A DNA stretch of 64,000 nt from assembly GCA_963750395.1 (NCBI GenBank), contig CAVVQM010000008.1, positions 372,001 through 436,000 of the forward strand. Direction: 5' to 3'. This document shows positions 42,414 to 51,991 of this stretch, piece after piece. The notes below the pieces were generated by a model that saw only the letters and a list, made by a program, of their open reading frames with translations, was not told where the DNA came from and did no database searches. This stretch comes from JADJPO01 sp963750395 (GTDB lineage: Bacteria; Actinomycetota; Actinomycetes; Actinomycetales; Kineosporiaceae). Position 1 is the first letter of the stretch. Every line of letters starts with the position of its first letter. The position numbers and the translations under genes were made by a program.

Positions 42414-43982
42414 ATGGAGCAGCGCGAGCCGAACCGTTGGCGTCAGCGGCCCGCGGTCGCCGCGATCGTGCGGGCCGGCATCTTCTGCCTGCCCATCGCG
42501 GCCTCGATCACGACGGCCTGGGCCGTGCAGCGGGCGCTTCCCCCGGCGTCCGGCTGGGCGGATCGAGCGTGGCACCTCGGGATTCTGGTGGCCGTCTCCA
42601 CCCTCGTGCTGCTCGTGGTCGACCGCACCGGACGCCGGCTTCTGCCCCTGGCCACCCTGCTCGACCTGAGCATGCTCTTCCCTGACCGCGCGCCGTCCCG
42701 GGTGCGCCTGGCCCGCGACGCCATCCGCCGCCGTCCGATCGAGGAGCAGCTGGAACGGCTGCGCCTCGCCGGCGCCGACCCGGGGGCGGTGGCCCGAGAG
42801 ATCCTGACGCTCGTCGCGGCGCTCAGCGCGCACGACCGGCCGACGCGCGGGCACGCCGAGCGCGTTCGACTGTTCACCGACGTGATCGCCGAGCAGATGG
42901 GTATCCCGAGCCGGGACCGGGATCTGTTGAGGTGGGCGGCGATCCTGCATGACATCGGCAAGCTCCACGTGCCGGCGTCGCTGCTGAACAAGCCGGGGAA
43001 ACCGACCGAGGAGGAGTGGGCCACCCTGCGGGCACACCCGACGACGGGGGCGCAGATGGCCGGCGGTCTGCTGCCCTGGCTCGGTGAGTGGGCCGACGTG
43101 ATCAGTCAGCACCACGAGCGCTTCGACGGCGGTGGCTACCCGGCCCGGCTGAGCGGCGAGCAGATCAGCCTCGGTGCACGGATCGTCAGCGTCGCCGATG
43201 CCTACGACGTGATGACCGCGAACCGCCCCTACCAGCGCCCGGTCTCCCGGTCGGCAGCGCTGCGCGAGCTGGTCAAGCATTCCGGCGCCCAGTTCGACCC
43301 GGTCGTGGTGCGGGCGATGGTCGCGGTCGGGGGACCGCGTCTGCGCCGGGCGCAGGGGGCACTTGCCTGGCTCGCGGACATCCCCCTGGTCGCCTCGGGA
43401 TCTGTCCCCGCGGCATCGGTGGCGCGGGCGGTGGGTGCCGGTGCGCTCGCGACCGGCGCTGCAGCGGTCGGCGTGACCGCTGGCCTGCTGCCCGGCCATC
43501 CGTCCCCGGATGCCGATGTCTCCGCGATGCCGTCGGGGGCCGTGGCGACCTCCGCGTCGAATCCGATCTCCCGTCCACCGGGCCCGGCGGACGCATCGGT
43601 CCCGGTGCCGGTATCCACCGGCCCACCGGATTCCGGCTCGCCACAGGGCGAATCAGGGCCCGGGTCGGGCGGTGGCGGCGGCGCCGAGGCGGAGCCCACG
43701 CCGTCCGGGGGATCGGGATCCGGTGCCGGTGGTTCGACACCGTCGATTCCGCTGCCGAAGGCCGACGAAGCGGTCGGGTCGGTGACCAAGGTCGGGTCCC
43801 GCGCGGCCGGTGCCGCCACCAAGGCGGCCGCCCGCGTCGTGTCCGACCCGGCCGGCACCGTCGCCAAGGCCGTCCCGAACCCGGCCGGCACCGTCGCCGA
43901 CGTGGTCTCCGGCCCGGCCGACGCGGTGAAGAAGAAGACCGGCACCGTGACCGCCCCGCTCGGGCCGCTCACCGGACCGTGA
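42414..43982 (+). CDS. HD-GYP domain membrane protein
   Basis: A 522-residue protein. Two N-terminal membrane helices (about residues 17-68) precede an HD-GYP domain, with HDIGKLHVP and HHERFDGGGYP plus VADAYDVMTANRPYQ. These domains commonly hydrolyse cyclic di-GMP. From about residue 325 comes a third hydrophobic stretch and then a long Pro/Ser/Gly/Ala-rich tail with repeated DPAGTVAKAV-like units. Start 42414 has a GGGGA site; 42324 and 42408 are alternatives. The PilZ-bearing GT at 55 kb is a possible c-di-GMP target in the same window. Confidence 0.85.
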   Translation: MEQREPNRWRQRPAVAAIVRAGIFCLPIAASITTAWAVQRALPPASGWADRAWHLGILVAVSTLVLLVVDRTGRRLLPLATLLDLSMLFPDRAPSRVRLARDAIRRRPIEEQLERLRLAGADPGAVAREILTLVAALSAHDRPTRGHAERVRLFTDVIAEQMGIPSRDRDLLRWAAILHDIGKLHVPASLLNKPGKPTEEEWATLRAHPTTGAQMAGGLLPWLGEWADVISQHHERFDGGGYPARLSGEQISLGARIVSVADAYDVMTANRPYQRPVSRSAALRELVKHSGAQFDPVVVRAMVAVGGPRLRRAQGALAWLADIPLVASGSVPAASVARAVGAGALATGAAAVGVTAGLLPGHPSPDADVSAMPSGAVATSASNPISRPPGPADASVPVPVSTGPPDSGSPQGESGPGSGGGGGAEAEPTPSGGSGSGAGGSTPSIPLPKADEAVGSVTKVGSRAAGAATKAAARVVSDPAGTVAKAVPNPAGTVADVVSGPADAVKKKTGTVTAPLGPLTGP

Positions 43983-44000
43983 GCCTGCCGCGCGCAGAGG

Positions 44001-45485
44001 TCACCCTGGTGGCGACGTCCCGGGAGCCCACTGGACCGATGCGCCCTGAGCGAGGCGCCCGACCTCCTCGACGAGGTAGTCGGCGAGCGCGTCGGCGTCC
44101 GGCACGAGGTCGCGGTCGGCGATGAGCCCGACGTGAAGCCCGTCGAGGTAGGACAGCATCGTGATGTTGAGTCCCTGACCGTCCACGACGGCCGAGACGG
44201 GGTAGCCGGCCAGGACCCGATGACCGGCGAGGTAGAGCTGGACGGACGGCCCGGGCACGTTGGAGACGACCAGGTTGAACAGGCCTGCCCGTTCGAGCAA
44301 CCGCAGCCGCGCGTTCGCCCACACCGTGAGGCCGAAGAGGGGAGGCAGGGCGAGGTGGAAGGCATCGGCGAGCAGGTTCGCCGCGAGCGCCCGGTGATGG
44401 TCCTTCGCCGCGAGCATGCCCTTGCGCACGGCCCGGATCCGGTCGAGCGGATGCTCCAGGTCGGTCGGCAGCGTCGCGAGCATGACCGAGACCTGGGTGC
44501 CGAAGGTCCCGTCGCCCCTCTTGACGCCCCGGGACGCCGGGGTGCGCACGGAGACCGGTACGGCGACCACGAGCGGTTCGCCCGGAAGCGTGTCGTGCTC
44601 CCTGAGCCAGCGCCGCAGCGCGCCGGCGCAGGCGGCCAGGAGGACGTCGTTGACGGTCGTCCCCGTCGCGCCCCGGACCGCCTGGACGACGGCGAGCGGC
44701 ACCGTCCGCAGCGCGACTCGTCGGTGTGCGGAGACACCCCGGTTGAACGGCGTGGCCGGGGCCCTTCGTGGCGTCCGCACGGGCGGTCCGTCCTCGCTCA
44801 CCACGTCGACCCCTGTCCGACCGCCGGGCAGGCGCGCTGCGACGAGCGTCAGCAGACCGGGTGAGGAGCGAAGGACGTTGGCGGTGAAGCGCGCCAGACG
44901 GGCGGGCCGATCGGCCAGCGAGGCGGCTGCCCGCCCGAGCAGCTCCACCGAGCCGGGCGTCGCGCCCGGTGTCCGTGGTGGGGGCGGCCCCACCGCGCGG
45001 CCGTCGGGGGACTCATCGAGCAGGGCGGCGGAGATCTCCTGGCCGGCCAGGCCGTCGATCATCGCATGGTGCAGCTTGGCGTAGAGCGCGCTGCGGCCGC
45101 CCTCGAGGCCGTGGATCAGGTGAAGCTCCCACAGTGGTCTGGAGCGGTCGAGGGGGAGGGCGTGGATCACCGCCACCTGATCGCCGAGCTCGCGCAGAGT
45201 GCCGGGCGCGGGCAGAGCCAACTCGTGGATGTGGCTCTCCAGGTCGACGTCGGCGTCCTCCAGCCAGTACGGGCGGCCCAGGCCGAGGGGCACCTCGACG
45301 ATCCGGCGCCGCATCGGGGGCACGAGGTGGATGCGCTCCGAGACGAGGTCGAGCAACCGGTCACGGGTGAGCACGCGCCCGTCTGTTCCGATCGCCTCGA
45401 CGATCTGGATGCCACCGACGTGACCGGTGGTGTGCTGTGAGTCGAGCGCGAGGAAGGCGGCGTCCAGCCCCGACAGCTGCTCCAT
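44001..45485 (-). CDS. WS/DGAT wax ester synthase/diacylglycerol acyltransferase
   Basis: A 494-residue acyltransferase making wax esters or triacylglycerol from acyl-CoA. The N-terminus (LSGLDAAFLALDS) and active-site HHAMIDG are diagnostic, and NVPGPSVQLYLAGH and VDGQGLNITMLSYLDGLHVGL follow in order. Actinobacteria often carry several copies. With phaC at 20.6 kb, the organism has two carbon-storage routes. Confidence 0.93.
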   Translation of the reverse strand: MEQLSGLDAAFLALDSQHTTGHVGGIQIVEAIGTDGRVLTRDRLLDLVSERIHLVPPMRRRIVEVPLGLGRPYWLEDADVDLESHIHELALPAPGTLRELGDQVAVIHALPLDRSRPLWELHLIHGLEGGRSALYAKLHHAMIDGLAGQEISAALLDESPDGRAVGPPPPRTPGATPGSVELLGRAAASLADRPARLARFTANVLRSSPGLLTLVAARLPGGRTGVDVVSEDGPPVRTPRRAPATPFNRGVSAHRRVALRTVPLAVVQAVRGATGTTVNDVLLAACAGALRRWLREHDTLPGEPLVVAVPVSVRTPASRGVKRGDGTFGTQVSVMLATLPTDLEHPLDRIRAVRKGMLAAKDHHRALAANLLADAFHLALPPLFGLTVWANARLRLLERAGLFNLVVSNVPGPSVQLYLAGHRVLAGYPVSAVVDGQGLNITMLSYLDGLHVGLIADRDLVPDADALADYLVEEVGRLAQGASVQWAPGTSPPG

Positions 45486-45518
45486 GACAGTCGAACGTAC
45501 GGCTAATCGGAGCCGTGA

Positions 45519-47411
45519 TCACTTCCGCGGGTGCCACCAGCGCGGACGTCTGACCTCGGGGTCACCCTCGTAGCCGGCGATGAGCCCCTTGACCGGCACC
45601 GGCTCGACGGTCACGGCGACGATCCGCTCCTCCTGCCCGTCGGACGCCGCGGCCTCCTCGCTCACCGCGTCCGGCCGCAGTACCTTCGCCGCTCGCACGC
45701 CCTGGGAGATGCTGTGCCACATCCGGTCCGGGCCCAGCCGCTCCTCGAAGCCGGCCCGGCGCAGCACCCGGCGGACGGCGAAGAACACCCGCACCAGCAT
45801 CAGGTCGACCCCTCGCTTGCGCAGGTCGTCCAGCAGACCGGCCAGCATGTCGGCGCTCGTCGTGTCGATCTGGTTGGTGCTCTCGAGGTCGAGGATGACC
45901 ATCCAGGTGTCCGGGTGTCGTTCGACCTTCGCCAGGACCCGGTCACGTACCTGGGCCGAGTTGACCCAGAACAGCGGAGCATCCAGGCGCAGGACGAGCA
46001 GGCCGGGGATCGGAACGCGCTCGGGGTGGTTGCTCAGTGACCCCCATGCGGCCTTCTCGTGCGGCACCTTGCCCATCGTCTCGATATCCATCCGGCTGGA
46101 TCGGTAGATGACCCCGATGACGGACAGGGCCACCGCGGTCAACAGTCCGTAGAGGACGCCGAACACCAGCACTCCGACGAGGGCTGCGGTCGCGGCGACG
46201 ATGTCGTTGCGGCGGATCCAGGCGAAGCGGCGCAGCGAGGCGACGTCCATCAGGCCCCACACCGCGTGAACGACGATCGCGGCCAGCACGGCCTTGGGGA
46301 GCGGGGACAGCAATCCCGCCAGGGTGACCAGTGTCAGCACCGTGACCAACGCGGTGACCAGGCCGGCGACCTGGGTGCGCCCACCGGCGCGGTCCGCGGC
46401 GGCGGTCTTCGACAGACTGCCGGCCACGCCCAGGCCACCGGACAGGCCCGAGGCGATGTTGCTGATCCCGGCCGCCCGGAACTCGGCGTCGGAGGAGATC
46501 TGGTACCCCTGGCGGGCGGCGAACAGCCGGGCCGCGCTCAGACCCTCGGCCAGGCCCACCATCGCCAGACCGGCCCCGCCGATCACCACCTCGGCCATCA
46601 GCTCCGAGGGGATCGTGGGCACGCCGAGCGGCGGCAGCCCGCGCGGCACCTCACCCACCACGGCCACCCCGCGAGCCTCGAGCCCGAGCAGCTGGGACGC
46701 CGCGACGCCGCCGACGAGGACGACCAGACCCCAGGGCAGCCGTGGGGCCAGGCGCGCGCCACCGAACAGGACCACCAGGCAGACGGCGGACACCGCGGCC
46801 GTCAGCCACGTCACCCGGCCGAGAGAGGCCACGATGTCCCCGAGCAGGTTGACGATGTTGCCACCCGGCGCCGCCGCGCCGAGCATCGTGGGGACCGAGC
46901 CCAGGACGATCACCAGCGTCAGGCCGAACACGAACCCGGTGATGATCGGCTTGGACAGGAACTCCGCCACCCACCCCCACCGCAGCAGCCCAGCGACCAG
47001 CAGCATGAGTCCCCCCGAGACGGCCAACGCGCCGGTGAACGCCACGGCGAGGGCGACGTCGCCCTTGGCCGACACGGCAACCAGCGATCCGGACAGCACC
47101 GAGATGGTCGACACCGGCCCGACCACCAGCTGGCGGGAGGACCCGAACACGGCGTAGGCGACCAGGGCGAGCGGGATGGCATAGAGGCCGACCTGGATGG
47201 GGACGCCCGCGATGGCCGCGTAGCCGAGCGCCTGCGGGATGGCCAGCGCCGCGATCACCGATCCGGCGAGCACGTCCTGGCTCAGCCACGACCGGTCGTA
47301 GCGGGGCAGCCACTCCAGGATCGGCATGGCACCGCGCATCACCGCCGGGTTCAGCCTCGGCCGCAGCCGCGCGAGCGCCGTCGAGGACCGCACCGACCAC
47401 ACCGACCGCAT
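45519..47411 (-). CDS. SulP-family anion transporter with STAS domain
   Basis: A 630-residue protein. Ten or more membrane helices cover residues 40-440, with the family start ALAIPQALGYAAIAGVP. A cytosolic STAS domain follows (VILDLESTNQIDTTSADML). SulP proteins carry sulfate, bicarbonate or dicarboxylates; the substrate cannot be read from sequence here. A hydrophilic tail ends the protein. Confidence 0.92.
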   Translation of the reverse strand: MRSVWSVRSSTALARLRPRLNPAVMRGAMPILEWLPRYDRSWLSQDVLAGSVIAALAIPQALGYAAIAGVPIQVGLYAIPLALVAYAVFGSSRQLVVGPVSTISVLSGSLVAVSAKGDVALAVAFTGALAVSGGLMLLVAGLLRWGWVAEFLSKPIITGFVFGLTLVIVLGSVPTMLGAAAPGGNIVNLLGDIVASLGRVTWLTAAVSAVCLVVLFGGARLAPRLPWGLVVLVGGVAASQLLGLEARGVAVVGEVPRGLPPLGVPTIPSELMAEVVIGGAGLAMVGLAEGLSAARLFAARQGYQISSDAEFRAAGISNIASGLSGGLGVAGSLSKTAAADRAGGRTQVAGLVTALVTVLTLVTLAGLLSPLPKAVLAAIVVHAVWGLMDVASLRRFAWIRRNDIVAATAALVGVLVFGVLYGLLTAVALSVIGVIYRSSRMDIETMGKVPHEKAAWGSLSNHPERVPIPGLLVLRLDAPLFWVNSAQVRDRVLAKVERHPDTWMVILDLESTNQIDTTSADMLAGLLDDLRKRGVDLMLVRVFFAVRRVLRRAGFEERLGPDRMWHSISQGVRAAKVLRPDAVSEEAAASDGQEERIVAVTVEPVPVKGLIAGYEGDPEVRRPRWWHPRK

Positions 47412-47550
47412 CAGGACCTCCTCGCCACGGCGTGACCATCCTCACGCCAGATCGCTGCCTCCGAAGGGGACGTTGCGCCTGTCGACACGGCGCAACCGCA
47501 TCGGGGCGCAGCACCGGCCGGGAGCCGGTGCCACTAATAGCCTCGGCGGC

Positions 47551-47892
47551 ATGGTGTCGCGCTCCGGTGGACGGGGCGGGCGGGCCCGGGATCGCGATCC
47601 GGAGGCACGCAGAGCGCGGATCGCCGTCAGTTCGCTCTTCATGATCAACGGGGCGATCTTCGTCCATGTCGTGCCGCGCTATCCGGCCATCAAGGCCGAC
47701 CTGGCGCTGAGCAACACCGCGTTCGGCGGCCTGGGCTTCGTCGCGCTCCAAGCCGTCCAGACGCTCGGCCGATTCGGCGGGGACGCCGCCGTGACGCGTT
47801 GGGGGGACCGGGCCGTCGCCCGCGCGGGGGCCACGCTCGTGGTGGTCGCCCTGCCGCTGGCCCGCGCGCTCCCGGTGCGCCCGCGAACTTGA
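47551..47892 (+). pseudogene. Internally deleted MFS transporter
   Basis: The 113-residue frame begins like an MFS N-terminus (ARIAVSSLFMINGAIFVHVVPRYPAIKADLALS). It then passes directly into a segment like the central loop-TM7/8 region (QTLGRFGGDAAVTRWGDRAVARAGATL) and stops. The helices between and after are missing. An internal deletion plus early termination is the simplest reading, so it cannot be a functional transporter. Confidence 0.65.
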
Positions 47893-47962
47893 TGACGTTC
47901 GACCCACCGGAGGACGGGACGGGCGGGCGGAGGCTGGACCCATCACGCCCAGAGGAGTCGTC

Positions 47963-48983
47963 ATGAGTGTCGCCAGCGGCGCCCTCCTGGCCGCCTTCGT
48001 GGTTCTCGTGGCCGCTCTGTTCGTACTCGCCGTCGTCGAAGCGTCGTTGTTGCATGTGCGACGCTCTGCGATCGCCTCCGCCGGCGCCGAGGGTGATCGC
48101 CGATCTCGGCGCCTGTTGGAACTGCTCGACGACCTACCGAGTGTCATGAATGCGGTCCTGTTGGCCGTCCTAGCGGCCCAGGTCACAGCGGCGGGCATCG
48201 CCGGTGCGCTCGCCCGGCAGTGGTTCGGCGACACCGGTATCACCATCGCCACGGTGGCGGTGACGATGATCCTGTTCATCTACGGCGAAGCCATCCCGAA
48301 GACGATCGCCATCCGCGATCCGGCCCGCTACGGGCGACGGCTCGTGGGGTTGGTCCGAGCCCTTAACGCCATCATGCACCCGGTCGTCCTGATCCTCGTG
48401 AAGATCGCCGACTGGCAGTCACCGGGCCCCGGCGGCGTCGACACGGTGACCACGGTCAGCGAAAGGGAGCTGCTGCACCTCACGGTGGAGGCAGCCGCTG
48501 CCGGTCAGATCGAGGAATCCGACGCCGAGCTGATCGAAAGGTCGTTCTCCGTGGGCGATCTGCGCGTCCAGCAGATCCTGATCCCCATCGATCAGGTCGT
48601 CGCCGTGGCTGCCGACACCGGGGTCGACGAGGCCCTGCGGACGGCGATCCGGGCCGGCCATCGTCGCGTGGCCGTCCACGACGGCGATCGCACGGCGAAT
48701 CGTCGGCTTCGTGCGCCTGCGCGACCTGGTCGAGGCCTCCGCCGCGGACGTCGACCAGACCGTCGCCGGGCTCCTGCGACCCGCCCTGGCGGTGCCGCCC
48801 ACCACGCTCATCATCGACCTGCTGCGCCGCATGCAGGCGGCTCGACAACACCTGGCCGTCGCGACCGATGACGATGGAGTTGCGCTCGGGATCGTGACCG
48901 TCGAGGACATCGTCGAGGAGTTGCTCGGTGAGATCGACGAGCCCGACCCGGACCAGGAAGGGGTTCGGGCTACGCCTCGGTGA
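47963..48983 (+). pseudogene. CNNM/CorC-type (DUF21 + CBS) membrane protein, one frameshift
   Basis: Residues 1-150 form a DUF21 membrane domain (ILFIYGEAIPKTIAIRDP). A paired CBS region follows but is split. The frame changes near 48690-48710, between RVAVHDGDR and IVGFVRLRDLVEASAADVDQ. The second part ends at a TGA at 48981-48983 (VTVEDIVEELLGEI). Repairing one indel gives about 340 residues, typical of these Mg2+/Co2+ efflux-related proteins. Confidence 0.75.
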
Positions 48984-49440
48984 TCGGCCACACGATCTGC
49001 GTCTCACAGGTGGCTGCGTCGGGATCTACCGCAGGATCCGACAGGTAGCACTCCCACATGCCCGCCGCGGGCGCGATCGCGTGCTCGTCCATCCAATCCT
49101 GCAGCTCGGCGTAGGTCTTCTCCAAGGTGTCGTAGGGGCCCACGTGAACTGCAACCATCGCGCGGCCGCCGGGCAGGACGAGGCGGTGGACCTCGCCGGA
49201 GGTCTCCACCGGCGCGGACACCGGTGCTCCGGCCTCCACGACCACGGTGTCGGTCGGCATGGAGGGATAGAAGGCGAACGGAGGGCCGACGATGTCGACC
49301 CCGCATTCGTGTGCCGCGCTCCACACGGCGGTGAACGCTTGACCGAAGAACTCCTGCAACCCGGTAACCGGCACATCGCCCCGGACCGCCAGGGTTTCCT
49401 GTTCCTCGAGTTCGATGATCTCGGGCGCTATGGAGGCCAT
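48970..49440 (-). CDS. GyrI-like effector-binding domain protein
   Basis: A 156-residue stand-alone effector-binding domain. It has EIIELEEQETLAVRG at the start, a GGRAMVAVHVGPYDTLEKTYAELQDWM helix-strand unit and WECYLSDP at the end. Such domains bind small molecules, as in AraC-type regulators and DNA gyrase inhibitor GyrI. It overlaps the end of the CNNM gene by 14 bp on the other strand. Confidence 0.85.
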   Translation of the reverse strand: MASIAPEIIELEEQETLAVRGDVPVTGLQEFFGQAFTAVWSAAHECGVDIVGPPFAFYPSMPTDTVVVEAGAPVSAPVETSGEVHRLVLPGGRAMVAVHVGPYDTLEKTYAELQDWMDEHAIAPAAGMWECYLSDPAVDPDAATCETQIVWPITEA

Positions 49441-49526
49441 GGTTTGATCGTCGCGACCATCACCGGGGTGGGCCAGAGCCGAAGGTCATGTGGCAGGGCC
49501 ACCACTCGGCGCGTGAAGCTGCGTCG

Positions 49527-50330
49527 TCAGTGCACCTGGGCGACGGGACGCGAGACGGGGCGCACGGCGGCGCCCACGACGAGCCCGGCCGCCAGGATCG
49601 CCGCCAGCGCAGTGACGCTCGACTCCGGGGCGTCGGCCAGCCGGCCGACGGCGATCCAGCCCAGGCCCCAGGCGAGGGCTGCTGCGGTGGTCCAGCGCAG
49701 GATCGGGGCTCCACTCGACATCCTGGCCAGCCCGGCGCCCACGACTCCTGCCACGGCAAGCACGAGGACGGCGATCGCCGCCGCCGGGCCGGGGCCCGGG
49801 TCGACGCCGTCCGCAGCCAGGGTCGCGGCCACGTTGGCGCAGCTCGCCACGGCCACCCACCCGAGGTACAGCCCGGCCGTCGCATCCAGGACCGCAAGCT
49901 GGACGACGCCCACACGGCGCGGCGCGGCAAGGAGCCGGCGAGCGAGCAGTACCAGGGTGGCGAGCAGGGCGAAGATGACGGCCACGCTCACCCACAACCA
50001 GCCCTGTTGAGTGACCAGGAGCCAGGCCGCGTTGAGCACCATGGAGATCGCCACGAGCAGCCCCGTCGTCCTGGCCCGCGGGTCGCGGGTGGCCGACGGC
50101 GTCCACTGCCACACGGTGTAGCCGGCGAGGCCGAGGTAGATGACCGACCAGATCGAGAAGGCCGGCCCGGCGGGTGCGAGCAGCGTGGCGTCGGCGGCCA
50201 GGGCGCCACCCGAGGACTCCTCCACCCTGGTGCCGATCACTCCCACTCCCACCAGCGTGCCCAGCACGCAGAAGAGCTCAGCGGCGGTCACACCGATCTG
50301 TCGCGCTCTGTCCAGGGGAGCTCTGTCCAT
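49527..50330 (-). CDS. TspO/MBR-like membrane protein
   Basis: A 267-residue protein with about seven hydrophobic helices. The PAGPAFSIWSVIYLGLAGYTVWQ segment is characteristic of the TspO/tryptophan-rich sensory family, here in a longer form. It may bind porphyrins or other ligands. Bases 50331-50569 upstream contain two overlapping palindromes. Confidence 0.75.
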   Translation of the reverse strand: MDRAPLDRARQIGVTAAELFCVLGTLVGVGVIGTRVEESSGGALAADATLLAPAGPAFSIWSVIYLGLAGYTVWQWTPSATRDPRARTTGLLVAISMVLNAAWLLVTQQGWLWVSVAVIFALLATLVLLARRLLAAPRRVGVVQLAVLDATAGLYLGWVAVASCANVAATLAADGVDPGPGPAAAIAVLVLAVAGVVGAGLARMSSGAPILRWTTAAALAWGLGWIAVGRLADAPESSVTALAAILAAGLVVGAAVRPVSRPVAQVH

Positions 50331-50441
50331 GAGGCCAGTCCATCAGGTGAGCAGGTGGTCGGCCACCCGGACGATTGCGACCCACGCTGGGTCGTCGATC
50401 GGCTGCCAGGTACATCACACCAGTCATTCATCCGATCTATG

Positions 50442-50467
50442 GTGACGTGTCACTACGGAAGGTAGTG
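50442..50467. promoter_or_regulatory. Two overlapping inverted repeats, candidate operator
   Basis: GTGAC-GT-GTCAC at 50442-50453 overlaps CACTAC-GGAAG-GTAGTG at 50451-50467. They sit between the divergent TspO-like and STAS genes. Arms of 5-6 bp are typical of MarR/TetR/GntR-type sites. The binding protein is unknown; the broken MarR-like gene at 53 kb is one candidate. Confidence 0.5.
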
Positions 50468-50569
50468 TGACGTTCAGTGGGATCGTGACGTCGCCAGGCC
50501 AGGTCGCCGTCCGTTGATCTCGCTGATGCGCCGTCCCAGACCCCGGCTGCGCACGTCCGAACCTCCGAC

Positions 50570-51052
50570 GTGCACAGGCTTCGAGGCTTCATGGCATCGG
50601 CGACCCCCGACTCGCCCGTTCCGTACTCGCCCCTTCCCTACCCCGCCGGCCCCAGCGTGCCAGGCCCCCGTCCGAGGGGCCACGTGGTGTCCCGGCGCGC
50701 GCCGCAGCGGCTGGACGGCGCGGGAATCTCGGCACGTGAATGGTCGATCGTGCGTGCCAGCGGAGCCATCGACGTCGTCACGGCCTCCAGGCTCGGCCGG
50801 GCGCTGTTGGCGGCAGTCACGGCCGAACAGCCGCACCGGCACCGGCACCTGATCCTCGACCTGGATGCCGTCACGTTCTTCGGCTACAGCGGTCTGCGTC
50901 CCCTGATCCAGGCCCGACGCCGGCTCCCGGATCGGTTCTGACTGGCCCACCCGTCCCGGCCGGTCCTGCGGCTGCTCGACTTCGCCGGTCTGACCGGGGA
51001 CTTCGCGTTCCTCCACGGCCTACCAGGGCCACACCACCCGTCCGGTCCCTGA
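50570..51052 (+). pseudogene. STAS-domain protein with in-frame TGA
   Basis: A Pro-rich N-terminus leads into a STAS (anti-sigma antagonist-like) domain: IVRASGAIDVVTASRLGRAL and HLILDLDAVTFFGYSGLRPLIQARRR. A TGA at 50939-50941 interrupts it, but the same frame continues in recognisable style (LAHPSRPVLRLLDFAGLTGDF) to TGA 51050-51052. A Trp codon (TGG) at the stop position would restore a normal domain. It is therefore a nonsense mutation or a base error. Confidence 0.7.
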
Positions 51053-51189
51053 GCGCTCGCGGCTGCCGAACCCGGTAGCCCATCCGCGACCGTGGCCCGG
51101 TTGTGGACGCGCCCTCGGGGTGGTGCCCGCCACGGCCAGCCGACTCGGCGGCGGAGGGGTTCGCCGAGTAGGCCCGACGCGCGGGCGGG

Positions 51190-51915
51190 TCAGGTCATGA
51201 GGTCCGGAACCGAGGCCGGTTCGGTGACGACCAGGCGTGCGAGATCGACGAGCTTCAGGTTGTGCTGCCGGGCGTAGCCGCGCAGCAGCTCGAATGCCGT
51301 GTCGATCCCGACCCCGTGGGTGCGAGCCAGTGCGCCTTTGGCCTGCTCGATCACGACCCGGCTGTTCAGCGCGTGCTGGAGCTGCTCGGTGAGGATCTCG
51401 CTGTGCCGGAGCGCCTTCTCCTGAAGGAGCCCGATCGTCGCGACGTCCGCCAGTGCCTGGACGATTCTGACGTCCGCCGGCTCAAGGGTCCCGACATCGG
51501 TGCCGAACAGGTTGATCACGCCGATGACGTCGGCGCGCAGCCGCAGTGGCAGCGCGTGCACCGAGCGGAAGCCGGACGCCGCCGCGCGAGGGGCGAACGA
51601 CGGCCATCGGTCCCCGGCACGCAGCAGGTCGGCGTTGACGACGGGGACGCCGGTGGTGAAGGCGTCCAGGCACGGACCCTCGTTGTTCTGGAGCTGGAAC
51701 AGCTCGAGCAGCCGGGTCTTCTCGTCGGAGGCGGCCATGAACTGCAGCCGACCACGACCGCTGTCCAGGAGCAGCCCGACAGCCGGCACGGCCACCAGCT
51801 CCGATGCGCGGAGGGTGATCATCTGGAGAAACTCGATGACGTCGAAGTCGTCGACCAGGGTGTCGGCGACCTCGACGAAGACCTCGGCGAGGCGGTCGGA
51901 TGCAACGGTGGCCAT
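51190..51915 (-). CDS. GAF-ANTAR regulator
   Basis: A 241-residue protein. A GAF sensor domain (about residues 10-165, with NNEGPCLDAFTTGVPV) is followed by an RNA-binding ANTAR domain (about 175-235, with ALNSRVVIEQAKGALA). ANTAR proteins relieve transcription termination at paired hairpins. The next gene upstream is a related, broken GAF protein, so the two probably arose by duplication. Confidence 0.9.
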   Translation of the reverse strand: MATVASDRLAEVFVEVADTLVDDFDVIEFLQMITLRASELVAVPAVGLLLDSGRGRLQFMAASDEKTRLLELFQLQNNEGPCLDAFTTGVPVVNADLLRAGDRWPSFAPRAAASGFRSVHALPLRLRADVIGVINLFGTDVGTLEPADVRIVQALADVATIGLLQEKALRHSEILTEQLQHALNSRVVIEQAKGALARTHGVGIDTAFELLRGYARQHNLKLVDLARLVVTEPASVPDLMT

Positions 51916-51991
51916 CAGGGCCTCCCTCTGTGATCGGCGGGCAGCGCGTGAATGCTGGCGTGATCCGGCGCGGCACGGACCGCTCGGCTGA

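Noticed and set aside
46059..47435. 458-residue plus-strand open frame rich in His, Gln and Asp
   Set aside because: Antisense of the SulP transporter; composition is that of reversed membrane-protein codons.
50939..50941. TGA as selenocysteine in the STAS protein
   Set aside because: STAS domains have no selenocysteine members known to me, the position suits Trp, and no SECIS-like hairpin is evident right after it.
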